Assembly: GCA_964035575.1 (NCBI GenBank) | Contig: OZ037928.1 | Span: forward strand, 744,001 to 808,000 | Reading direction: 5' to 3' | From: Rhynchopus sp. YZ270_cl-10 | Taxonomy: Eukaryota > Euglenozoa > Diplonemea > Diplonemida > Diplonemidae | Length of the DNA: 64,000 bases | Part shown: positions 21,713 to 31,639 of the stretch, piece after piece | Layout of the letters: each line of letters starts with the position of its first letter | Position numbering within the stretch: the first letter of the stretch is position 1 | Notes under the pieces: generated by a model | What the model saw: the letters and a program-made list of their open reading frames with translations, nothing else | Database searches by the model: none | What the model was told of the DNA's origin: nothing | Program-made: the position numbers and the translations under genes

Positions 21713-22759
21713 TCATTGTGCGTCTCTCTGTCGTTTGCGGGCTTGCTCGGGGGATTCGTCTCTGCTGCGTTTCGGACGTTCTTCAACCACAAGCTGGCTC
21801 AGTTGGCCGCTTTTTTTTACTTTGTTGGACACAGCACTGCTGCAGCCGGAAAGGTAAATACTCGTCAACGAAGTGCAGTGAGAAGTAAAAGTCGTACCCA
21901 CCGCCTTAACCTTGTTGAGGGGTGACAAATCAAGGGATGTTAAAGCTTTGCAGTTGGAAAGAAAGTAGTCACCAAGCAGCGTCACGTTGTTGAGTGGTAA
22001 GAGGTCAAGGGTAGTTAAACCTTCGCAGCCGCAAAGAAAGCCCTCCTGAACCTCCATCACGTTCCTGAGTGGTGTCAGATCAAGGGTCGTTAAAGATTCG
22101 CAGCCGCAAAGAAAGTAACTGCCAATGTGCGTCACATTGCTGAGTGGTATCAGATCCAAGTTGGTTAAAGCTTTGCAGCCGGAAAGAAAGCCATTCTCAA
22201 TCTTCGTAACGTTGTTGAGTGGGGTCAGCTCAAGGTTGGTTAAAGATTTGCAGCCGACAAGAAAGCACACACCAATCCGCGTCACATTGCTCAACCCAGA
22301 CAGGTCAATACTTGTTAACGAAGTGCACTGCTGGAGGAACCTGTCTCCAATCTGTGTCACAAAGGACACAGCACTGAGATCAAGTCGCGTTAACGATCCA
22401 TACGACAAGAACCCATCAGGAATGACAGTCGCAACCTCCACCTGCAGAAGCAAACACGCCACCTCAGGATCCTTCACCTTCCTCAACCTCTTTATCGTCA
22501 GGTCAGTCTCACCCAACGCATGAAGCGCTGCAACAGCTTCGAACTTCATCGACTTCGTGAGGACAATCGTGTCACCAGCACTCAGCTGCGTCATGTCGTA
22601 TCCTTCGACCATCGCTTCGTCTCCGAAACTCATGCAAAAGCTGTCTTCAGGCAGCCCCATTGCAGACGCCACCTTCCGCCGCATGTGCTCCGCTGTGTCA
22701 TCTGCACCCACCTCGACTGTGTGCTGATTCGCTTTGAAATCCTCGAAGTGCACGTCCAT
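21713..22759 (-). CDS. LRR family protein 1 (8 units)
   Basis: 348 residues. The head of about 90 residues (MDVHFEDF...GADDTAEHMRRKV...LSAGDTIVLTKS) is nearly invariant in all paralogs and looks like a ubiquitin-type beta-grasp. A short helical link (LHALGETDLT...CLLLQ) follows, then eight 25-residue LRRs of BspA-like form (C.SLTNLDLTPLNNVTKI..). The tail after the last LRR is basic (KRSRDESPEQARKRQR). There is no signal peptide or membrane segment, so an intracellular, perhaps nuclear, location is inferred. The start is the conserved ATG preceded in all copies by 'accacaacaaacaa' or a close variant, with CAG sites just upstream. Confidence 0.85.
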   Translation of the reverse strand: MDVHFEDFKANQHTVEVGADDTAEHMRRKVASAMGLPEDSFCMSFGDEAMVEGYDMTQLSAGDTIVLTKSMKFEAVAALHALGETDLTIKRLRKVKDPEVACLLLQVEVATVIPDGFLSYGSLTRLDLSAVSFVTQIGDRFLQQCTSLTSIDLSGLSNVTRIGVCFLVGCKSLTNLELTPLNNVTKIENGFLSGCKALTNLDLIPLSNVTHIGSYFLCGCESLTTLDLTPLRNVMEVQEGFLCGCEGLTTLDLLPLNNVTLLGDYFLSNCKALTSLDLSPLNKVKAVGTTFTSHCTSLTSIYLSGCSSAVSNKVKKSGQLSQLVVEERPKRSRDESPEQARKRQRDAQ

Positions 22760-24053
22760 TTGTTTGTTGTGGTTTCTTTTTGTGTTCTGATCTCTGTGTG
22801 TGGTGGTGGGTGTGTGTGTCGTCCCCCCTTTGCTATTCTCGCTGTGTGGTGCTTCGTCCCAAAGAATCTACCCCACCCTACTAAGACAAGCGTGACCATA
22901 CACCCATATCTTGGCGAGGGGGGGACTGCAGAACAGCAGCGCCACCTTGCCATCATAGGGGGCTCTGCACTAAGCAGGAAAACCTTTCCCAAACACAGCA
23001 CCTTGCTGCACTAACCCACACCCTCTCCCCTTGTCACACACACACCGTCTTCGTTTGCGCACCTCTGCGGCATGTGGCCACGTGTTTGAGCAAGACAATG
23101 CTGCTCAGGTCTCCCACCTCGACCTGACAACCACACCCGACTGAACCACAGCCCCAACCTCATGCTCAAGGGATTGTCTCTACTGTGACGCACCCTGCGT
23201 CCCACCCCTGCACCCACCTAAATGAATGGGAAAGCAGCGCAAAGCACCAGAATGACCCACCACCCTAGAATGTGGGCTGCTGTCTGTTGCACACACCCCC
23301 TGCAACACATTGGCAGTCAGCCCCATCACCCACCCACCCCAACACCCCAGAAGCATGTGCACCTTGCCTGTATACACCTTTCAGGGTTGGGTTGGCTGTT
23401 GCACATACCCTTCACCAGGTAGGACTGTCGTAACGACACAAAAAGAACCCCATGTTCAAGGAGAGGTGGGGCTCTGGCTACGCAACAAAGTCGCAACAGA
23501 AAGAGGGAAGTAAGAACACACAGCTAGGTACAGAACAGCACAGCCTCGTCCACGAAGAGTGGCAGAGAGAGAAGGGGCCTCCTGCAGCAAATATAAAAAA
23601 AGATCTTTCTTGTTTTCATGTTCTCATGTTTCCGTAGTCCAACACAACGCCCAAAAAAAAGTAAAAATGTAAAAAGAAAAGTTTGTGAGAAGATCCTAAG
23701 GCTCTCGTGTTTAGTCACCTTAAAAAGAGTTCACCAAAGACGAGAAGCAACACCGACACAGGGATCAGATAAAAACACCCCTCACGAAGGAGACGTGGTG
23801 TTCGAGTCCTGTTGCAACCTTACCCACAAAAGTAGGTAAGTGGTGAACATAAAAGGGTGTGCTTCGAATCCCTATCCTCCTGTCCCTCAACCCCTTTCCC
23901 TGCTTTGTGCCTCCCATGTTTTTGTGTCTTTTTTGTTGTGCAAAGTTTGTGGAGGCGAGTAGAGCAGGCAGTACCTACCGGCCCTTCCCCACCTCCCTTC
24001 TTACCCTTCTTCCCGCCCTTCCCTTTATCCCCTCCCACCAGCACACCACGTCG
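22760..24053. other. Spacer between LRR copies 1 and 2
   Basis: It holds duplicated flank modules. One is upstream of each LRR gene ('ttcgtcccaaagaatctacc', 'catatcttggcgagggg') and one is downstream ('cttgttttcatgttctcatg', 'gagaagcaacaccgacacag'). The part 23040-23500 is unique and gene-free. 23860-24050 is nearly the same as 46150-46330. Short modules like 'ggtgttcgagtcctgttgc' contain a B-box-like motif but no tRNA fold. Confidence 0.6.
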
Positions 24054-25025
24054 TCATTGTGCGTGTCTCTGTCGTTTGCGGGCCTGCTCGGGGGATTCGT
24101 CTCTGCTGCGTTTCGGACGTTCTTCAACCACAAGATGCCCCAGCTCCTCGCTATTACTCACTTTGTCGGACACAGCACTGCTACAGCCGGAAAGGTAAAT
24201 ACTCGTCAACGAAGTGCAGTCCGCAGCGAAAAACGAACCTACCTTCTTAACCTTGTTCAGTGGTGACACATCTAAGGATGTTACAGCTTTGAAGCCGAAA
24301 AGAAAGCAATCATCAATCACCGTCACGCTGTTGAGTGGTGTCAGATCAAGGGAGGTTAAAGATTTGCAGCCGCAAAGAAATCTGTTCTCAATCTTCTTAA
24401 CGTTGTTGAGTGGTGTCAGATCCAGGTTGGTTAAAGCTTCGCAGTTGCAGAGAAAGTGCTGACCAATCCTCGTCACATTGCTCAACCCAGACAGGTCAAT
24501 ACTTATTAAAGATTCGCATCTTGCAAGAAAGCTGCTGCCAATCCGCGTCACATTGCTCAACCCAGACAGGTCAATACTTGTTAACGAAGTGCAGTCCTCG
24601 AGGAACCCGTCTCCAATCTGTGTCACAAAGGACACAGCACTGAGATCAAGTCGCGTAAACGATGTCTGCGACAAGAACCCATCAGGAATGACAGTCGCAA
24701 CCTCCGCCTGCAGAAGCAAACACGCCACCTTCGGATCCTCCACCTTCTCCAACCTCTCTGGAGTCAGGTCAGTCTCACCCAACGCATGAAGCGCTGCAAC
24801 AGCTTCGAACTTCATCGTCTTCGTGAGGACAATCGTGTCACCAGCACTCAGCTGCGTCATGTCGTATCCTTCGACCATCGCTTCGTCTCCGAAACTCATG
24901 CAAAAGCTGTCTTCAGGCAGCCCCATTGCAGACGCCACCTTCCGCCGCATGTGCTCCACTGTGTCATCTGCACCCACCTCGACTGTGTGCTGATTCGCTT
25001 TGAAATCCTCGAAGTGCACGTCCAT
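24054..25025 (-). CDS. LRR family protein 2 (7 units)
   Basis: 323 residues from the conserved ATG at 25025; the open frame upstream is flanking sequence shared with other copies. Head as in copy 1, with one change typical of this copy (DDTVEHM). Seven LRR units follow, including two successive ones of the SLTSIDLSGLSNVTRIG type that occurs only once in most paralogs, which suggests a unit duplication. The basic tail is intact (KRSRDESPEQARKRQRHAQ). Confidence 0.85.
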   Translation of the reverse strand: MDVHFEDFKANQHTVEVGADDTVEHMRRKVASAMGLPEDSFCMSFGDEAMVEGYDMTQLSAGDTIVLTKTMKFEAVAALHALGETDLTPERLEKVEDPKVACLLLQAEVATVIPDGFLSQTSFTRLDLSAVSFVTQIGDGFLEDCTSLTSIDLSGLSNVTRIGSSFLARCESLISIDLSGLSNVTRIGQHFLCNCEALTNLDLTPLNNVKKIENRFLCGCKSLTSLDLTPLNSVTVIDDCFLFGFKAVTSLDVSPLNKVKKVGSFFAADCTSLTSIYLSGCSSAVSDKVSNSEELGHLVVEERPKRSRDESPEQARKRQRHAQ

Positions 25026-25567
25026 TTGTTTGTTGTGGTTTCTTTTTGTGTTCTGATCTCTGTGTGTGGTGGTGGGTGTGTGTGTCGTCCCCCCTTTGCC
25101 ATTCTCGCTGTGGTGCTTCGTCCCAAAGATTCTACCCCACCCTACTAAGACAAGCGTGACCATGCACCCATATCTTGGCGAGGGGGGAACCCGAAGAGTG
25201 GCAGAGATGAGAGAAGGGGCCTCCTGCATCAAAAAAAAATAAAGATCTTTCTTGTTTTCATGTTCTCATGTTTCCGTAGTCCAACACAACGCCCAAAAAA
25301 AGTAAAAATGTAAAAAGAGTTCACCAAAGACGAGAAGCAACACCGACACAGGGATCAGATAAAAACACCCCTCACGAAGGAGATGTGGTGTTCGAGTCCT
25401 GTTCCAACCGTTCCCCACAAAAGTAAAAGAGGAAGGACGTGAGCCACCACTTAACACCACACCGAGAATCTCGGCAATGCTGAAGCTGAAACCACCAGCA
25501 CACCACGTCGTCATTATGCGTGTCTCTGTCGTTTGCGGGCTTGCTCGGGGGATTCGTCTCTGCTGTG

Positions 25568-26707
25568 TTACGGACGTTCTTCAACCACAAGCTGGCTCAG
25601 CTGCTCGCGTTTCTTTACTTTGTTGGACACAGCACTGCTGCAGCCGGAAAGGTAAATACTCGTCAACGAAGTGCAGTCCGCAACAAAATAGGAACCTACG
25701 TTCTTAACCTTGATGAGTGGTGACAAAGCTAGGGATGTTAAAGCTTTGCAGTTGGAAAGAAAGAAATTATCAATCAGCGTCACTTTGTTGAGTGGTGTTA
25801 GATCCAGAGTCGTTAAAGACTTGCAGTGGGAAAGAAAGCTGCCCTCAATCTGCGTAACGTTGTTGAGTGGTGTCAGATCAAGGTTGGTTAAAGAGTTGCA
25901 GTCTTGAAGAAAGCTGCCCTCAATCTTCGTAACCTTGCTGAGTGGTGGCAGGTCAAGGGTTGTTAAAGATTTGCATCCGAAAAGAAAGTGGTTCTCAATC
26001 TGAGTAACGTTGCTGAGTGGTGGCAGATCCAGGGTAGTTAAATTTTTGCAGCCGTAAAGAAAGTAACTCGTAATCTTCGTAACGTTGTTGAATGGTGTCA
26101 GATCAAGGTTAGTTAAACCTTTGCAGTCGTAAAGAAAGCTGTTCTCAATCTTCGTAACGTTGCTGAGTGGTGTCAGATCAAGGGTGGTTAAAGATTCGCA
26201 TCTTGCGAGAAAGCAACTGCCAACCCGCGTCACATTGCTCAACCCAGACAGGTCAACACTTGTTAACGAGGTGCAGTCGCGGACGAACTCGTCTCCGATC
26301 TGTGTCACAAAGGACACAGCACTGAGATCAAGTCGCGTTAACGATCCATACGACAAGAACCCATCAGGAATGACAGTCGCAACCTCCGCCTGCAGAAGCA
26401 AACACGCCACCTCAGGATCCTCCACCTCCTCCAACCTCTCTGGAGTCAGGTCAGTCTCACCCAACGCATGAAGCGCTGCAACAGCTTCGTACTTCATCGA
26501 CTTCGTGAGGACAATCGTGTCACCAGCACTCAGCTGCGTCATGTCGTATCCTTCGACCATCGCTTCGTCTCCGAAACTCATGCAAAAGCTGTCTTCAGGC
26601 AGCCCCATTGCAGACGCCACCTTCCGCCGCATGTCCTCCGCTGTGTCATCTGCACCCACCTCGACTGTGTGCTGATTCGCTTTGAAATCCTCGAAGTGCA
26701 CGTCCAT
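25568..26707 (-). CDS. LRR family protein 3 (10 units), tail lost
   Basis: 379 residues from the conserved ATG at 26707. Ten LRR units; units 5 and 6 use the variant TLDLPPLS. The frame stops right after VVEERP because the Lys codon AAA of the sisters is TAA here, so the basic tail is absent although its DNA is still present downstream. The gene is otherwise open and could make a tail-less isoform. Confidence 0.83.
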   Translation of the reverse strand: MDVHFEDFKANQHTVEVGADDTAEDMRRKVASAMGLPEDSFCMSFGDEAMVEGYDMTQLSAGDTIVLTKSMKYEAVAALHALGETDLTPERLEEVEDPEVACLLLQAEVATVIPDGFLSYGSLTRLDLSAVSFVTQIGDEFVRDCTSLTSVDLSGLSNVTRVGSCFLARCESLTTLDLTPLSNVTKIENSFLYDCKGLTNLDLTPFNNVTKITSYFLYGCKNLTTLDLPPLSNVTQIENHFLFGCKSLTTLDLPPLSKVTKIEGSFLQDCNSLTNLDLTPLNNVTQIEGSFLSHCKSLTTLDLTPLNKVTLIDNFFLSNCKALTSLALSPLIKVKNVGSYFVADCTSLTSIYLSGCSSAVSNKVKKREQLSQLVVEERP

Positions 26708-27345
26708 TTCTTTGTGGTTCTTGTGTTCTGATCTCTGTGTGTGGTGGTGGGGTGTAGAGGACAAGACGTCAAGCCTGCAGTCTTTGCAAAGAACTTTTGC
26801 TTATGCTGACAGGGTTCCCACTCTACATAGTCCTCTATAACAGTAGCCCACCCCCTTCGCCAAGCTGTGAAGGTCACACACGTCTTTGCCTCGTCGGAGC
26901 GGGAAAGGAAGTGTTGCCAAGCCTCACAAAACCCTGAAGAAGGGCGTGTGTGTCGTCCCCCCTTTGCTATTCTCGCTGTGCGGTGCTTCGTCCCAAAGAA
27001 TCTACCCCACCCTACTAAGACAAGCGTGACCATGCACCCATATCTTGGCGAGGGGGGGACCCGAAGAGTGGCAGAGATGAGAGAAGGGGCCTCCTGCATC
27101 AAATATAAATAAAGATCTCTCTTGTTTTCATGTTCTCATGTTTCCGTAGTCCAACACAACGCTCAAAAAAAGTAAAAACGTAATTTCATCATAATAATAT
27201 TATGATGACAATAATCAAAAAATAAACTCAGACAATACACATTCAAAACACACCCTCCTCTTCCCCTTCTCCTCTGCTCCTTAGAGGTTAACCACCCATC
27301 TTTGACCCTCCTGTTCTCAAAAACCCTAAAAGAAACACCAAAAAA
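26708..27345. other. Spacer upstream of LRR copy 3
   Basis: It contains an about 190-bp stretch ('gaaggtcacacac', 'ggagcgggaaaggaagtg') that is repeated at about 29930-30055 upstream of LRR copy 4, then the common upstream module and the 'agatctctcttgttttcatg' module. Near 27243-27290 a strong pyrimidine tract ending in TTAG precedes the zinc-finger gene and looks like a splice acceptor. Confidence 0.55.
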
Positions 27346-27753
27346 ATGGAGGACAGCCAAGCCCTGCAGAGTCAGTTCAAATGCCAGGGATGTTCCACTG
27401 TTCTTGCATTTCCCGTTGGAGCACCTTCGGTGAGGTGTCCTATTTGCCAGTGTGTGACGCCGATTCAGAATATTCGGGTTCAGTGCAGTACGTGTAGTAC
27501 ATGCCTCCTTGTGCCACAGAATACAAAGGTGGCGATGTGTCCTGCATGCAACAATATTATGAGCGTTGCCCGCCCAGTCCTTGCCGGTGCTGGTGGTGGG
27601 GTTGACGGTGGTCTAGGGGGCAACCATCACAGCCCCGCACACCAACAGCAACGGCAAGCCCCCGGTGGTGGAGGTGGGGGTGGAGGTGGCAGCGCGATCC
27701 CCAAAAACCCTTCCCTCGCTGCAGAAATGGGGAAACGTCATCTGGACAAATAA
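27346..27753 (+). CDS. LSD1-type zinc-finger protein
   Basis: 135 residues. Two to three CxxC pairs arranged as in LSD1/LOL proteins (FKCQGCSTVLAFPVGAPSVR with C16 and C19, then RCPIC, QCSTCSTCLLVP, MCPACNNIM). The second half is low complexity (Gly, Gln, His runs) and ends EMGKRHLDK. LSD1-type fingers act in transcriptional or cell-death control in plants and are also found in many protists; the role here is unknown. It is the only clear host gene on the plus strand inside the LRR array. The upstream pyrimidine tract and AG at about 27282 may be a trans-splice acceptor. Confidence 0.85.
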   Translation: MEDSQALQSQFKCQGCSTVLAFPVGAPSVRCPICQCVTPIQNIRVQCSTCSTCLLVPQNTKVAMCPACNNIMSVARPVLAGAGGGVDGGLGGNHHSPAHQQQRQAPGGGGGGGGGSAIPKNPSLAAEMGKRHLDK

Positions 27754-27998
27754 AACCAAAGGAGGGGTATTTAGCTCAAGGGGATTGAAAAAAAAAAGAT
27801 AAAAAAAAAGTGAAATGAGAATAGTGAAATTTGCATCTCTTCCCCAAAACGTATTCAGAAGCAAATGAATTAAACACAAAATGAGTATCAATTTTTTTTT
27901 TTTTTTTTGAAACAAAGATAACGAGCCTCAGGGAAAAAACGAGGGGGGGTCTGTTTTTTGCGGGGTGTTAGTGTCTGCGTCCCGAGAGGCGTTTGCAC

Positions 27999-28105
27999 TA
28001 CAGTTGGACAAGAAACTTGGCGACCAAAAAATATTGGCGGATTTTGGGGGGTTTTTCTTGCTATTGGCGACTTTTTTGGTTGCCAATATTACTTGTCCAA
28101 CTGTA
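27999..28105. repeat. TA-CAGT MITE, copy 2
   Basis: A 107-bp copy of 336-441 in the opposite orientation, flanked by TA on both sides. The rest of 27754-28759 is AT-rich sequence without a gene, apart from the LRR downstream module from about 28660. Confidence 0.75.
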
Positions 28106-28759
28106 TTAACTTCACCCTTTTTTTTTGGGTTGTGCTTTTCCTTTCGTTTTCTTCTTTTTTTGAAGAAATCCAACGTTTTTTTAATGTTGATAACTTTATT
28201 TCCCACTACCCAGGTCTATCTAAAAAGCTGTCAACTCCACACCCCATTTGTCACACCAACGGACGAATAAAACAAAGGCACCTGCACAACCCAAAACACC
28301 AAAATGGAGGCTTTCATATGAAAGGTGACAACTTAGCACAGGCTTAAGAATCACCATTCTAACTTATTTTTCTTTCTTTTTCTTGCGCAAAAAAAAGCTC
28401 AAGGGAATAAATATCACCAAAACGTAACCCTTTGCTTCTGTGTTCTTTTCCCCTATTATTTTGTCTTTTTTTTTCTTCTTTTGTGAGTGATTTTTGCAGG
28501 ATTAATGTGTGTGATAAAGGTTGCAATAATAAAACGTGTGAGTTTTTTTTGCACGCAGAGGTGCATTTTTTTCAAAAAACCAGTCAACCGAGTTTTAGGG
28601 TTGTAAAAAAAAAGATATAAACTATAGTGCAGCGGTTCGTGTCCTTATATGATTAACAGTTCCCCACAAAAGTAAAAGAGGAAGGACGTGAGCAACCACT
28701 TAACACCACACCGAGAATCTCGGCAATGCTGAAGCTGAAACCACCAGCACACCACGTCG

Positions 28760-29806
28760 TCATTGTTCGTGTCTCTGTCGTTTGCGGGCTTGCTCGGGGG
28801 ATTCGTCTCTGCTGCGTTTCGGACGTTCTTCAACCACAAGCTGGCTCAGCTGCTCGCAATTCCTTACTTTGTTGGACACAGCACTGCTGCAGCCGGAAAG
28901 GTAAATACTCGTCAACGAAGTGCAGTCCGCAGCGAAAAACGAACGTACCTTATTAACCTTGTTCAGTGGTGACAAAGCTAGGGATGTTAAAGCTTTGCAG
29001 TTGAAAAGAAAGCGATGCTCAATCACCGTCACGTTGTTGAGTGGTGTTAGATCCAGAATCCTTAAAGAGTTGCAGTGGGAAAGAAAACTCTTCTCAATCT
29101 TCGAAACGTTGTTGAATAGTGAGAGATCAAGGGTGGTTAAACGTCTGCACTCTTGAAGAAAGTAACTCTCAATCACCGTAACGTTGTTGAGTGGTGGCAG
29201 ATCAAGGGTCGTTAAATCTTTGCAGCCGTGAAGAAAGCTGTTCTCAATCTTCGTAACGTTCCTGAGTGGTGTCAGATCCAGGCTGGTTAAAGATTCGCAG
29301 CGGTAAAGAAAGCAACTGCCAATCCGCGTCACATTGCTCAACCCAGACAGGTCAATACTTGTTAACGAGTAGCAGTGCTGGAGGAACGCGTCTCCAATCT
29401 GTGTCACAAAGGACACAGCACTGAGATCAAGTCGCGTAAACGATCCCCTCGACAAGAACCCATAAGGAATGACAGTCGCAACCTCCGCCTGCAGAAGCAA
29501 ACACGCCACCTTCGGATCCTCCACCTTCTTCAAGCTCTCTGGCGTCAGGTCGGTCTCACCCAACGCATGCAGCGCTGCTATGGCTTCGTACTTCATCGAC
29601 TTCGTGAGGACAATCGTGTCACCAGCACTCAGCTGCGTCATGTCGTATCCTTCGACCATCGCTTCGTCTCCGAAACTCATGCAAAAGCTGTCTTCAGGCA
29701 GCCCCATTGCAGACGCCACCTTCCGCCGCATGTCCTCCGCTGTGTCATCTGCACCCACCTCGACTGTGTGCTGATTCGCTTTGAAATCCTCGAAGTGCAC
29801 GTCCAT
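28760..29806 (-). CDS. LRR family protein 4 (8 units)
   Basis: 348 residues from the conserved ATG at 29806. Head as in the other copies (GADDTAEDMRRKV). Eight LRR units; unit 5 is aberrant (RRLTTLDLSLFNNVSKIEKS). Intact basic tail ending RKRQRHEQ. Downstream and upstream modules match the sisters. Confidence 0.85.
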   Translation of the reverse strand: MDVHFEDFKANQHTVEVGADDTAEDMRRKVASAMGLPEDSFCMSFGDEAMVEGYDMTQLSAGDTIVLTKSMKYEAIAALHALGETDLTPESLKKVEDPKVACLLLQAEVATVIPYGFLSRGSFTRLDLSAVSFVTQIGDAFLQHCYSLTSIDLSGLSNVTRIGSCFLYRCESLTSLDLTPLRNVTKIENSFLHGCKDLTTLDLPPLNNVTVIESYFLQECRRLTTLDLSLFNNVSKIEKSFLSHCNSLRILDLTPLNNVTVIEHRFLFNCKALTSLALSPLNKVNKVRSFFAADCTSLTSIYLSGCSSAVSNKVRNCEQLSQLVVEERPKRSRDESPEQARKRQRHEQ

Positions 29807-30727
29807 TTGTTTGTTGTGGTTTCTTGTGTTCTGATCTCTGTGTGTGGTGGGGTGTGGAGGACAAGACAACAAGCCTGCTGCGGTCTTTTCAAAGAACCTT
29901 GCTTATATTTTGCTTCAGCTGACGGGATTCCCACTCTACAGCATTAGCCCACCCCCTTCGCCAAGCTGTGAAGGTCACACACAGCACCCCTTCTGTCTTT
30001 GCCTTGTCGGAGCGGGAAAGGAAGTGTTGCCAAGCCTCACAAAACCCTGAAGAAGGGCGTGTGTCGTCCCCCCTTTGCTATTCTCGCTGTGCGGTGCTTC
30101 GTCCCAAAGATTCTACCCCACCCTACTAAGACAAGCGTGACCATGCACCCATATCTTGGCGAGGGGGGGACCCGAAGAGTGGCAGAGATGAGAGAAGGGG
30201 CCTCCTGCAGCAAATATAAAAAAGATCTTTCTTGTTTTCATGTTCTCATGTTTCCGTAGTCCAACACAACGCCCAAAAAAAGTAAAAAGGTAAAAAAGAG
30301 TTCACCAAAGACGAGAAGCAACACCGACACAGGGATCAGATAAAAACACCCCTCACGAAGGAGACGGTGTTCGAGTCATGTTGCAACCGTTCCCTACAAA
30401 AGTAAAAGAGGTAAGTGGTGAACATAAAATGGTGTTATTCTCCCCCGAAAAAAGACTATTATATATCACATTGTCATCACTTCGTTATCAAGGAAACCGC
30501 GGCAACCGGAGCACACCACAAGAGAGCATACTCAGTGACTGCAGTTTCTATGACAGTCCTGTTACGATGCTCTCGTACGCAAGCAACACTAACGGGACGT
30601 GAGCCACCACTTAACACCACACCGAGAATCTCGGCAATGCTGAAGCTGAAACCACCAGCACACCACGTCGTCATTGTGCGTGTCTCTGTCGTTAGCGGGC
30701 TTGCTCGGGGGATTCGTCTCTGCTGTG

Positions 30728-31492
30728 TTACTGACGTTCTTCAACCACAAGCTGGCTCAGGTTGTCGCTTTTCTTTACTTTGTTGGACACAGCACTGCTG
30801 CAGCCGGAAAGGTAAATACTTGTCAACGACGTGCATTGTTCAGCAAAATACAAACCAACTTCCTTAACCTCGTTGAGTGGTGATACATCAAGGGTGGTTA
30901 AAGATTTGCAGTTGTAAAGAAAGCCTCTCTTAATCACCGTAACGTTGCTGAGTGGTGTAAGATCCAGGTTGGTTAAAGATTCGCATCTTGCAAGAAAGCA
31001 ACTGCCAATCCGCGTCACATTGCTCAACCCAGACAGGTCAATACTTGTTAACGAGGTGCAGTCGCGGACAAACTCGTCTCCGATCTGTGTCACAAAGGAC
31101 ACAGCACTGAGATCAAGTCGCGTTAACGATCCATACGACAAGAACCCATCAGGAATGACAGTCGCAACCTCCGCCTGCAGAAGCAAACACGCCACCTTCG
31201 GATCCTCCACCTTCTCCAACCTCTCTGGCGTCAGGTCAGTCTCACCCAACGCATGAAGCGCTGCAACAGCTTCGAACTTCATCGACTTCGTGAGGACAAT
31301 CGTGTCATCAGCACTCAGCTGCGTCATGTCGTATCCTTCGCCCATCGCTTCGTCTCCGAAACTCATGCAAAAGCTGTCTTCAGGCAGCCCCATTGCAGAC
31401 GCCACCTTCCGCCGCATGTCCTCCGCTGTGTCATCTGCACCCACCTCGACTGTGTGCTGATTCGCTCTGAAATCCTCGAAGTGCACGTCCAT
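30728..31492 (-). CDS. LRR family protein 5 (5 units), tail lost
   Basis: 254 residues from the conserved ATG at 31492, the shortest complete member. It has only five LRR units. The frame stops after VVEERQ, at the same codon position as in copy 3 (TAA), so the basic tail is missing. The shared stop with copy 3 suggests gene conversion between them or a common parent. Spacer 29807-30727 repeats the flank modules and an extra unique stretch (about 30420-30600). Confidence 0.83.
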   Translation of the reverse strand: MDVHFEDFRANQHTVEVGADDTAEDMRRKVASAMGLPEDSFCMSFGDEAMGEGYDMTQLSADDTIVLTKSMKFEAVAALHALGETDLTPERLEKVEDPKVACLLLQAEVATVIPDGFLSYGSLTRLDLSAVSFVTQIGDEFVRDCTSLTSIDLSGLSNVTRIGSCFLARCESLTNLDLTPLSNVTVIKRGFLYNCKSLTTLDVSPLNEVKEVGLYFAEQCTSLTSIYLSGCSSAVSNKVKKSDNLSQLVVEERQ

Positions 31493-31639
31493 TTGTTTGT
31501 TGTGGTTTCTTTTTGTGTTCTGATCTCTGTGTGGTGGTGGGCGTGTGTGTCGTCCCCCCTTTGCTATTCTCGCTGTGTGGTGCTTCGTCCCAAAGAATCT
31601 ACCCCACCCTACTAAGACAAGCGTGACCATGCACATATC

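Noticed and set aside
23711-23840. tRNA-like B box (ggtgttcgagtcc) in the LRR flank modules, also near 25.4 and 30.4 kb
   Set aside because: The arms around the TTCGAGT loop do not pair and no A box or acceptor stem is found; at best a decayed SINE head.
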